A DNA stretch of 64,000 nucleotides, from contig CAZRGM010000042.1 in assembly GCA_964599635.1 (NCBI GenBank), positions 30,710 to 94,709 of the forward strand, written 5' to 3'. A program made the translations under genes and the position numbers. This document shows, piece by piece, positions 52,650 to 60,272 of this stretch; within the stretch, counting starts at the first letter, position 1; each line of letters begins with the position of its first letter. The notes under the pieces were generated by a model. It was given only the letters and a program-made list of their open reading frames with translations. It did no database searches and had not been told where the DNA came from. The DNA is from WJMT01 sp964599635. GTDB lineage: Bacteria > Acidobacteriota > Aminicenantia > Aminicenantales > Aminicenantaceae.

Positions 52650-55142
52650 CTATAGAATTTGGAACCCTTTTAATAGGGTCCGGTATCGCTTCACTCTTTC
52701 TTCAATAGGAAGCTTCTCAATGAGTGGAAAGATTAGATCCTTTATCTCTTTCTGCAATATATTATCAAGAAGTTCCTCTGCATAAGCCATTAATTCCTTT
52801 GTCCCAACCCTTATATTCTGATAAGCTTTATGGATATCCTTGTGTGGATAAATAAGTCCCAGCAGCTTAAAAATATTCATCAAAGAAATCTCCAGGTCTT
52901 TCGACAAGTTTTCACTCATCTCTTGCTTTCTCTCCATTGATTTTGAATCATAAAAATCAATAAGAGTCTGAATGTGTTTCTTTATTAATTCAGCAATTTT
53001 AGTCTTAACGATCCCTTTTTGGAATTGAATATCAGGTCTTTCAGACCGAATTTTATCCAAAGCATCTATGAGTTCAATATCTATATCTCCCCTATCTTCC
53101 TTAAGTACCCAAGTAAGGAAATCAGCAGCCTCTTGAGTCCCGATGTTTGCCAAAACTGAGGTGGCTCCTTTTCGTAGTTCAATATCCTCTTCAGAATCTC
53201 CTACATAGTCCGCTAGAGTACCTGTGACTCTTGAGCCGTATTTTTCAAGGGCGGCACTGGCCTCTTGTCTGGTAAAAGGGCTGTACAACTTCTGGATTAA
53301 AGCGGAAACATGCTCTCTTTTCTGCAACTTGGCTGCGCTTTCAATCGCATATCTGCTCACCTCCGGCGATTCATCCCGGAGGAATTCTTCAAGTTTCTGG
53401 GTAAGTGGAGAATGAGATTCCATCAACCCTATGGCTTTAGCCGCTTCCATCTTCGCTGTCTCAGCCTTCGTACTTTCATCGACCAATACTTTTTCGAAAT
53501 AGCCTTCCATCAATTTCTGATATACATCCAAGGACATAATCTCTTTAACTTCTTTTCCCAAGACCTCTTCCCTGATATAATCATCCGTCTCAGGAACTAA
53601 AGATGTTTCTCCATTCTCAAAAAGCATACCTAATGAAGAGACCCTTACTTCATCTGATTTGTAAGAGATTAATTTTTTAACTTCAGGGGTGAGTTTATTT
53701 TGTTTTATCAAGTCTAAAAGATTCATAGCATATAAGACTGAACTTCGATTCTTGCTTTCCAGAGTATCAAAAACCAATTTGGTATAATTCAGATCCACCT
53801 TTTCAGTGACTGATCTATCGGCTCTCTCCCATTTCATCTCTAATTTTTTTTTGACAGTATTCGTGTATTCTTTACTGATCTTCAGATTAAAGAATGTCCA
53901 TGCCAAAATAAAAACAACGATAATAGCGCTCACAACCTGGACTCTGGTATCCCAATTAAGATTGAGAAAGATAAAGATTAAAAGTATCAGTGCTCCGATA
54001 CCTTTGGCAAACCTATTGAGAAACATATCGATGAATATTTTTGCTTTGTACTTGAATTTTGATGAGATAGGTATATAGAGAAGCTCTCGAACAGACTGGT
54101 TTAGGGAAAAGGAAAGGCTTTTATCGCTGCCTTTGATGATGACAGCCAATATAACACCTGGATAAGCAGCAATCCCTAAAGAACAAATGAGCAATATCAG
54201 AGGGTAAACCAAGAGCGCAAAACGAATACCAAAACGCCTGATAAGACTGCTTGTCATTAAAAGTTGAACAAAAAAAGGAATAACCAACATCGCTGCATGA
54301 AAATATCCAAAAAAGGTTTGCTTATAATTCGCATGTATCTCGAAGTCAATGACACTTTTATACTGCCAATCAATCAATGTTGACACAATAAATGTTATTG
54401 TCACCACTGCTGCCAGAAGCTTTAAATAGTAATTTTTTTTTACAGTATCAAAGCAATCTTTAAAACCTACTTTAGCTGTTCCTTCCCTGTTCTCATCATC
54501 TTTTTTCTCGTCTTCATCTTCTGTAGATATCCTTTTCCTTTGCCAAATGAATATATAATTAACAATAAAAACACTGATTATCAGCATCCCGGCAGCGATA
54601 AAAAGAAGATAGTCAGAATAATTGAAACCTAAAAAACCGGTCATTAACCCGCCAAAAACACCTCCCAATATTCCCCCACTGCCAAAAAATCCGATCAGTC
54701 TTTTGGCTTCCCTGGGATTGAAAATATCGTTAACTAATATCCAGAATTGTGTAACAAGGACGACGACAAAAATGTTCGCCCATATCCAGAAAACCAGAGG
54801 CATCCAATGGAATCCTTTTATGAAGAATAAGCCTGAGAGGAGGCTAGTAGAAATGAAAAAAATGAGGCTGGAGGGTATTAAAATGTGTCTTGGAACCTTG
54901 AATTGAATTTTGGAATAAAAAGAAACAAAAAATAGCATTATTAACGCTGTTAACAAGTAGGCAATTGGGAGTTGATTTGATCCATTCACAATTAAATATT
55001 GTGCATCCCTAACAGGTTTAATAATGTAATATGGGGCCATGATTAGGAAAAAATAAAAAAAGAGGAGAATAGAGATATTCTTTTCCCCTTTTTTGATCTC
55101 TACAATACGCGATAGGATCTTATATGGACGATTTTTAGCCAT
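52650..55142 (-). CDS. NTT/TLC-like major-facilitator protein fused to HEAT repeats (copy 1)
   Basis: The 830-residue protein matches its neighbour along its whole length. About twelve membrane segments (1-435) carry YYIIKPVRDAQYL, TQFWILVNDIFNPREAKRLIGFFGSGG, and KGSDKSLSFSLNQSVRELLYIP followed by FIDMFLNRFAKG. The cytoplasmic half has SSVLYAMNLLDLIKQ, DEVRVSSLGMLFENG, and DESPEVSRYAIESAAKLQKREHV. The last 80 residues are helical (LGLIYPHKDIHKAYQNIRVGTKELM). Transport substrate is unknown; the HEAT half may bind the partner-switch proteins encoded nearby (inference). It lies 35 bases downstream of the STAS gene on the same strand. Confidence 0.82.
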   Translation of the reverse strand: MAKNRPYKILSRIVEIKKGEKNISILLFFYFFLIMAPYYIIKPVRDAQYLIVNGSNQLPIAYLLTALIMLFFVSFYSKIQFKVPRHILIPSSLIFFISTSLLSGLFFIKGFHWMPLVFWIWANIFVVVLVTQFWILVNDIFNPREAKRLIGFFGSGGILGGVFGGLMTGFLGFNYSDYLLFIAAGMLIISVFIVNYIFIWQRKRISTEDEDEKKDDENREGTAKVGFKDCFDTVKKNYYLKLLAAVVTITFIVSTLIDWQYKSVIDFEIHANYKQTFFGYFHAAMLVIPFFVQLLMTSSLIRRFGIRFALLVYPLILLICSLGIAAYPGVILAVIIKGSDKSLSFSLNQSVRELLYIPISSKFKYKAKIFIDMFLNRFAKGIGALILLIFIFLNLNWDTRVQVVSAIIVVFILAWTFFNLKISKEYTNTVKKKLEMKWERADRSVTEKVDLNYTKLVFDTLESKNRSSVLYAMNLLDLIKQNKLTPEVKKLISYKSDEVRVSSLGMLFENGETSLVPETDDYIREEVLGKEVKEIMSLDVYQKLMEGYFEKVLVDESTKAETAKMEAAKAIGLMESHSPLTQKLEEFLRDESPEVSRYAIESAAKLQKREHVSALIQKLYSPFTRQEASAALEKYGSRVTGTLADYVGDSEEDIELRKGATSVLANIGTQEAADFLTWVLKEDRGDIDIELIDALDKIRSERPDIQFQKGIVKTKIAELIKKHIQTLIDFYDSKSMERKQEMSENLSKDLEISLMNIFKLLGLIYPHKDIHKAYQNIRVGTKELMAYAEELLDNILQKEIKDLIFPLIEKLPIEERVKRYRTLLKGFQIL

Positions 55143-55177
55143 GGAATGACCCTGGTGTAAAACGATTATAGCAAGAC

Positions 55178-55525
55178 CTAATCTTTAAAAAAGCTCCCCA
55201 ATGCCAGCTCTTCATCATCAAAGATTTCAAGGACTTTTGTAAGCATCGTAATCTGAAAGATGATAAAGAGTTTTTTCGATATTTTTGCTATCTTCAGTTT
55301 TCCACCTATATTATGGGTAGAAATATAGCTGGCTAAAATCTCTCCTATTCCAAAGCTATCTATAAATTCAACATTATTAAAATTGAGGAGGATGTTTTTT
55401 TTCCCATCATCTAATTGATCTTTGACAAGTTGGTGTAGAGTCACATCAGTTAAATCTGATCTTCTGATTTCACCCTTTATGTCAAAAATGACGACATTGT
55501 TTTTTTCTCTTACATTTATTTCCAT
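55178..55525 (-). CDS. STAS-domain anti-sigma factor antagonist
   Basis: The 115-residue protein is a single STAS domain: MEINVREKNNVVIFDIKGEI at the start and NNVEFIDSFGIGEILAS at the switch site. The phosphorylatable serine of the SpoIIAA/RsbV family corresponds to S57 in IDSFG. By family it is phosphorylated by an RsbW-like kinase and dephosphorylated by a SpoIIE/RsbU-like phosphatase, both of which are encoded within 7 kb on the same strand. The gene is the first of the row STAS, transporter-HEAT, transporter-HEAT, phosphatase, all on the minus strand. AAGG lies before the ATG. Confidence 0.9.
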   Translation of the reverse strand: MEINVREKNNVVIFDIKGEIRRSDLTDVTLHQLVKDQLDDGKKNILLNFNNVEFIDSFGIGEILASYISTHNIGGKLKIAKISKKLFIIFQITMLTKVLEIFDDEELALGSFFKD

Positions 55526-55779
55526 CCTTTTTACCTTATCTCTCTTGTTTGAGATATTTTCCCTTCTTCATTAGCTTTTATCAAAAGAAAAATCGAAAGT
55601 CAATCAAAATTCTGACTATCCGGTCTGTTCCATCTATTGAGTCTGTTCAGTTTTAATTTACTTAATTTGATTGCTTTGTTTAGCTTAAAATGAGAAGAAT
55701 CTATCCTTTTCTAATTGTATTGACTTCATACGACTTGTTGTGAGAAACTCATTTAGAAAAATCTAGTGGAGGGGATGTT

Positions 55780-57183
55780 ATGAAGAACCGGGAAAATGAA
55801 GCAATAAAGATGGGTTCAGAAAAATCGCCTGGATTCGCTATCAGAATTCTTAGAATTTTCACAGTCATTCATCCAGATGAAATTCCAACAGTTTTGCTTT
55901 TATCTCTTAATGTCTTTTTAATTCTTGCTAGTTATTACATTTTAAAGCCAATAAGAGAAGCTCTGATATTAGCAGGGAAGGGTGCTGAAATTAAAGCCTA
56001 TCTTAGTGGGGCCATAGCCATTTTGTTTATTTTTGTAGTTAAAATATTCAGCAGTATTGCTTCTAGGGTACCGCGTCATAAATTAATAACCTGGGTAACA
56101 CTCTTCTTCATTTCCAATCTAGTTATCTTTTATATACTTTCTTTATCTGAAGTTTCATTGGGGACAATAGGTATCCTGTTTTACATCTGGATTGGGATCT
56201 TTAACCTAATGATTGTTGCCCAGTTTTGGGGTTTTGCTAATGACCTATACACCGAAGAAGCAGGAAAAAGGCTGTTTCCGATCATTATGTTCGGAGCGAA
56301 CTTCGGAGCCTTTTTCGGCCCTAAGATTCATCTCTGGCTCCTGAGGTCCTTTGGTCTCTATAGATTAATGCTGCTCGTAAGCGGCATTCTTGGAATTTGC
56401 ATTCTATTGACCTTGATCATTCATAAAAGAGACATTGAAAAACCTGAGAATGCTGTATCTAAAAAAAGCGTTCAGAACGAATCGGCGAAAAAAGAGAAGG
56501 AGAAACCCCTTAAAAAGGGAGGAGGTTTTCGGTTGGTTTTTAAGAGCAGATATCTTCTTTACATAGCTTTTCTTGTTCTGCTACTTAATTTCGTCAACAC
56601 CAATGGCGAATATGTATTAGGAAAAGTCATCATCCATGATGCCACAAGAGCTTTGGAAATGGGCACTGCTGGGGGTTTAGATAAGTCAGAACTTATCAGC
56701 AGACTGTATGCAAATTTCTTTTTTATCGTTAACCTTACTGCAATGATTTTTCAGCTATTCTTGATGTCTCGAATTTTCAAGTGGTTTGGAGTTAGAGGAG
56801 CTGTTTTCATTCTGCCTATCATGGCCCTGGGAGGATATCTCTTTGTCGCTTTTGGAGTAACCCTGGCCATAATCAGATGGGCCAAAATAATGGAGAACAG
56901 CACGGATTACTCTATTATGAATGCAACCCGGCATGCTCTTTTTCTCATAACTTCAAGAGAGGCCAAATACAAAGCAAAAGCAGCCATTGACACTTTCTTC
57001 ACCCGTGCAGGTGATGTGTCATCAGCCCTGTTTGTTTTCATAGTCACGACATTTTTTGCCGTTAACGTAGAGAATATAGAAAACGTTGCTCTATTAAATA
57101 TAGTTCTCATATTGATTTGGATAATCCTTTGTTTCTTAATTTCCCGACAGCATAAAAAACTATCGGCCCCACAATCTGGATAA
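55780..57183 (+). CDS. NTT/TLC-like major-facilitator protein without HEAT tail
   Basis: The 467-residue protein has about twelve membrane segments and ends soon after the last one, so the HEAT half of the two related genes is absent. It shares SYYILKPIREALIL, VAQFWGFANDLYTEEAGKRLFPI and KYKAKAAIDTFFTRAGD with them, but is more diverged. A charged cytoplasmic loop (about 225-250, rich in K and E) separates the two six-helix halves. It is transcribed divergently from the STAS gene; GGAGGGG lies before the ATG. Substrate unknown. The three together suggest an expanded family in this genome. Confidence 0.83.
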   Translation: MKNRENEAIKMGSEKSPGFAIRILRIFTVIHPDEIPTVLLLSLNVFLILASYYILKPIREALILAGKGAEIKAYLSGAIAILFIFVVKIFSSIASRVPRHKLITWVTLFFISNLVIFYILSLSEVSLGTIGILFYIWIGIFNLMIVAQFWGFANDLYTEEAGKRLFPIIMFGANFGAFFGPKIHLWLLRSFGLYRLMLLVSGILGICILLTLIIHKRDIEKPENAVSKKSVQNESAKKEKEKPLKKGGGFRLVFKSRYLLYIAFLVLLLNFVNTNGEYVLGKVIIHDATRALEMGTAGGLDKSELISRLYANFFFIVNLTAMIFQLFLMSRIFKWFGVRGAVFILPIMALGGYLFVAFGVTLAIIRWAKIMENSTDYSIMNATRHALFLITSREAKYKAKAAIDTFFTRAGDVSSALFVFIVTTFFAVNVENIENVALLNIVLILIWIILCFLISRQHKKLSAPQSG

Positions 57184-57231
57184 TAAAAGTGATGAGTGAG
57201 AAATGGGGAGTCAATAAAGCTTTGTAACGGG

Positions 57232-58065
57232 TTACCGCAAATCTTTAACTTTAAGGATTCCGCCTGAATCCTGGGCAATGTAGAGATACCCTTTATCGTC
57301 TAATGTAATCCCCTCCTGGTTATCCCCGAGGAAAGCATATTCATTAACTAACATCCCCTCCAGGGTTATCTCCACAAGGATGTTATCAGCATCACTCACG
57401 ACATTTAAGAGGCTTGTCTTAGAATCATAATACATGGCTGCAGGGTCATCCATCTTAAAAGGCAAAACCCGGATAATTCTAGCTTCAGCTGTTTCAGCTC
57501 GGCTCGATTTTAAAGGGACCAGAACTTCCATTATACAGGAAGGATCCCATTGGTTGCCGACGTAAAAAGTCCCTCCCTCAGGATGATTTTCATCTGAGAC
57601 AAAAGCAATAGATTCTATACCGTTATCGTAGCCTTCTTCCTGCTTTTGGAGGAAGTTGGGATCACCTTCGAATTCCCTATTTATGGGAAATTTTCGGATG
57701 ACTTCCTTTTTGTCCGGGTCAAACTCAAGAATGACATCCATGCCTTCATAGACTATGTATAAAAATCCTGACTGAGGATTTACTGTGACTCCCTCCAAAT
57801 CTCCGGGAACTTTTTGATTAAAGACCGGGGTTCCGTTCGTCTCAATTTCAGCAATCTCTCCCTCATCACTCACTACAAAAAGAGTTTTTCTCTGAGGATG
57901 AAAGCATATGCCGGAAGGCTCGGTAAAATTTTGCTGGTCAATGTCTCCGCCAAATCCCTGCACATCCAACCATTTATAAGGGAAACGAATACTTGGAGCG
58001 TATTTTGCAGATGAACAAGATGCTAATAACATTATACCGATTAATAAATAAAACTTTATTCTCAT
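57232..58065 (-). CDS. SdiA-regulated-like beta-propeller lipoprotein
   Basis: The start is set at 58065 (MRIKFYLLIGIMLLASC) because GAGGAG lies 8 bases upstream; this gives a clean lipoprotein signal with cysteine at residue 17. The 277-residue protein then shows NHL-like or propeller repeats: EPSGICFHPQRKTLFVVSDEG, LEGVTVNPQSGFLYIVYEG, IESIAFVSDENHPEGGTFYVGNQ and QEGITLDDKGYLYIAQDSGG. This is the pattern of the SdiA-regulated/YjiK family, whose function is not settled. It is exported and lipid-anchored. It converges on the transporter gene at 57183 and is divergent from the kinase-fold gene. Confidence 0.83.
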   Translation of the reverse strand: MRIKFYLLIGIMLLASCSSAKYAPSIRFPYKWLDVQGFGGDIDQQNFTEPSGICFHPQRKTLFVVSDEGEIAEIETNGTPVFNQKVPGDLEGVTVNPQSGFLYIVYEGMDVILEFDPDKKEVIRKFPINREFEGDPNFLQKQEEGYDNGIESIAFVSDENHPEGGTFYVGNQWDPSCIMEVLVPLKSSRAETAEARIIRVLPFKMDDPAAMYYDSKTSLLNVVSDADNILVEITLEGMLVNEYAFLGDNQEGITLDDKGYLYIAQDSGGILKVKDLR

Positions 58066-58263
58066 TTTTGACTCCTCTTCAAAAAACCAATTTTCAAATC
58101 TCAGCAGCTTCATTTATCTATGAAATGAAACCTTATACTATCAAAGAAATTCATGTCAATTCAAATTATTGGTAGAAACTCAGGTTAATTTGATTTTTAA
58201 AAAAAATAGATTTATATTATTGATAAAATCGTTGGGATAATAAACGAATTAGGAAAAAGGGAA

Positions 58264-59085
58264 ATGAGACAAAAAAGTTTTTTTAGTATTTTTTTATTTT
58301 TTTTTATAGCTCAAGGCTATGCAGCGATCTGCCAATTCACTCCTGCTGAGATTGCTCAAAGGGAAGAACTAGAAGAATTCCTCAAAACTGCGGAAATCAT
58401 AAAATCTGAAGATATAGGAGAGGGAGTTACAAAACCACTGAAGCTTACCTTAAAAAGGGAAGATGTCGTAAGATATGGTGTATGGAAAAATCCCAGCGGC
58501 ATTCAGAAAGGCCAGCTAGAGGGCTGGCAGTATGAAATTGCTGCTTATGAGATGGATAAACTTCTGGGATTAAACATGCTTCCACCCACTGTCGAGAGAA
58601 ACCTCAACGGATTGCGAGGGTCTCTTCAGCTCTGGATAGAGTCTCAATTCAGCGATCTGGAAATGAGGGAAAAAGGAATGAGTATTCCTGAGGCTGAGCT
58701 CCTGCAGTGGTCAAAAATGAAGTATCTAGCAAGAGCCTTTGACTGTTTGATTGCCAACGACGACCGAACTCAGCAGAATTTACGCTACACTAAAGATTGG
58801 AGGACGATCCTCATCGATCATTCCCGCTCTTTCCGCTCCAGCAAAAAATACACGAAAAGACTCATTTATGGTAAAAAAGGCATAAAGGGCACATTCCTTA
58901 TCAGATACCTCCCCAGAACCTTCGTAGGAAAGGTTAAAGCCCTAAATATTGATGATATAAAGAATGATGTGGGACCTTATTTAAATGACAGAGAGATCGA
59001 AGCTGTCATCAAACGTAAAGATCTTCTCCTCAAGGAAATCCAAGAGATGATAAAAGAAAATGGTGAAAATAAGGTTTTGTACTGA
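58264..59085 (+). CDS. Exported kinase-fold protein (HipA/PI3-4-kinase/Fam20-like)
   Basis: The 273-residue protein starts with a signal peptide (about 1-20). The body has the order of an atypical protein-kinase fold: WQYEIAAYEMDKLLGLNMLPPTVER (helix and hinge), then FDCLIANDDRTQQNLRY with N165, D167, R168 and N172 as catalytic-loop candidates, then ILIDHSRSFR with D185 in the position of the DFG aspartate. HipA, PI3/4-kinase-like and Fam20-type kinases share this spacing. The phosphate-binding N-terminal lobe is reduced. Export would place it outside the cytoplasm, where ATP is scarce, so either it acts on another donor or the predicted signal is an anchor. It overlaps nothing and ends three bases before the convergent HATPase gene. 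Confidence 0.65.
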   Translation: MRQKSFFSIFLFFFIAQGYAAICQFTPAEIAQREELEEFLKTAEIIKSEDIGEGVTKPLKLTLKREDVVRYGVWKNPSGIQKGQLEGWQYEIAAYEMDKLLGLNMLPPTVERNLNGLRGSLQLWIESQFSDLEMREKGMSIPEAELLQWSKMKYLARAFDCLIANDDRTQQNLRYTKDWRTILIDHSRSFRSSKKYTKRLIYGKKGIKGTFLIRYLPRTFVGKVKALNIDDIKNDVGPYLNDREIEAVIKRKDLLLKEIQEMIKENGENKVLY

Positions 59086-59088
59086 TTC

Positions 59089-59538
59089 TTAGGTTTGAGC
59101 TCCATTCATTTTAATTCTCTTATACATAGTCAGGATATTTTGCTTATTTTCACGCTTATAATCAAATCCATCCATAAGTTTGCGCGAAATGAAGATTCCA
59201 AATCCCCCCTTTTTGCCTTTCATGATAATTTCCTCAATATTAGGTTTTTTTGATTTTTTGGGGTTAAAAGGAATTCCCCAATCCCTTATTTCAAAAAATA
59301 GCCTCTCTTGTTCCTGCCAAATCTTAAGAGAAATTTCCCCATTATCCTCAGGATAAGCATACCTGATGATATTTATACATATCTCCAGAATAGATAATTC
59401 GATCAAATAATAGGCATGACTCGAAAGATTCAGTACCTGGAGATTTTCTCTTAAAAAAGTTCTTATTTTCTCTACTTCTGCAAGATCGCCCGCAACTTTT
59501 AATGTGTCCATCTTGATTTTGATCTCATTTTTTAACAC
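59089..59538 (-). CDS. RsbW-like anti-sigma factor / serine kinase (HATPase)
   Basis: The 149-residue protein is a single GHKL ATPase domain of the RsbW/SpoIIAB type. The N box is ELSILEICINIIRYAY, with the Glu and Asn in place. The G1 box is IRDWGIPFNP and the G2 box KGGFGIFISRKLMD. No sensor or dimerisation histidine is present, so it is a serine kinase and not a histidine kinase. Such proteins phosphorylate STAS antagonists and sequester a sigma factor or another target. The only STAS protein in the window is at 55178-55525. A second start at residue 10 (MDTLKVAG) is possible. No sigma factor gene is in view. Confidence 0.9.
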   Translation of the reverse strand: MLKNEIKIKMDTLKVAGDLAEVEKIRTFLRENLQVLNLSSHAYYLIELSILEICINIIRYAYPEDNGEISLKIWQEQERLFFEIRDWGIPFNPKKSKKPNIEEIIMKGKKGGFGIFISRKLMDGFDYKRENKQNILTMYKRIKMNGAQT

Positions 59539-59764
59539 TTAGGCACCCTTCCTCTAAGCTCTTAGATAATCTATATCAAAAGCAAAAATGATGTCAAATG
59601 GGAATTACTGATCTAGTCTGTTTAGGTTTGTATAAATCGGCAGATTCTCTGTTGACTGGAACTATCTTCTTTATTTATGATTCATGAGAAAAGGTGAAAA
59701 TTTGATGGGATGGAGTAAAAATCATTATCAAAAAAAGAAGCAAATTCTTACATTTCAAAAAGAA

Positions 59765-59836
59765 TGCCGGGGGCGGGACTCGAACCCGCACAGAGGAAAA
59801 CCTCCGAGGGATTTTAAGTCCCTGAAATTCTCGGCA
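59765..59836 (-). tRNA. Partial or D-arm-less tRNA-Leu (TAA), likely attachment site
   Basis: On the minus strand the anticodon stem-loop aggga-cttaaaa-tccct (anticodon TAA), the long variable arm gagg-tttt-cctc, the T arm gcggg-TTCGAGT-cccgc and the 3' acceptor strand cccggca are intact. The 5' acceptor strand is represented only by tgccgag (6 of 7 pairs), joined by five bases to the anticodon stem; the D arm is missing. No CCA follows. It borders an integrase remnant, as expected for an attachment site. Confidence 0.65.
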
Positions 59837-59861
59837 TAAACGCCTGAAAACAATAGGGATG

Positions 59862-60272
59862 TCACGCATGGGCCTCTTCCAAGGGACGATCCGGGGACGA
59901 CCCGGCCCCGAAGTCAAGAACCTCGATCTCGCTGGCCACCCGGATGATCTTTCTCTCAAGGTCAACGTCCTTCCGCTTGATCACCACTATTTCGCCTGCT
60001 CTCATTCCGGTGTAGACCGCACAGCAGGCCACCGGGTAAAAATCCCCTGAGCAGTTATTGAGGAATTTCCGGGCCTCGCTCTCTTCGTAGTAGTCAAATC
60101 CCTTCTGGTTCTCCTTCATCCATTGGTCAATCTGTTCCTTCCTGAACCTCAGGAATCTCCCGGTTTTCACGTAGGGAATCCGGTTGTAGTGCACCCATTC
60201 GTACAGCCTCTGCTTCTTTATCCTCAGCATCCCGCATACCTCCTCCGGGATCAGCAGTTTTTCCATTTTCAT
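59862..60272 (-). pseudogene. Excisionase-type HTH joined to a truncated tyrosine integrase
   Basis: The start at 60272 has GGGGAGAG about 11 bases upstream and gives 136 residues. Residues 4-52 are a MerR-like HTH_17/AlpA-type DNA-binding domain (LLIPEEVCGMLRIKKQRLYEWV, VKTGRFLRFRKEQIDQWM). Residues 60-105 read as the start of a tyrosine-recombinase catalytic domain: ARKFLNNCSGDFYP, then AVYTGMRAGEIVVIKRKDVDLE with the first catalytic arginine in TGMRAGE. The H-x-x-R box and tyrosine are absent, and the frame ends 26 bases from the tRNA-Leu remnant. It is therefore an inactive fusion or deletion product. Base composition is richer in G and C than the flanking genes. Confidence 0.7.
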
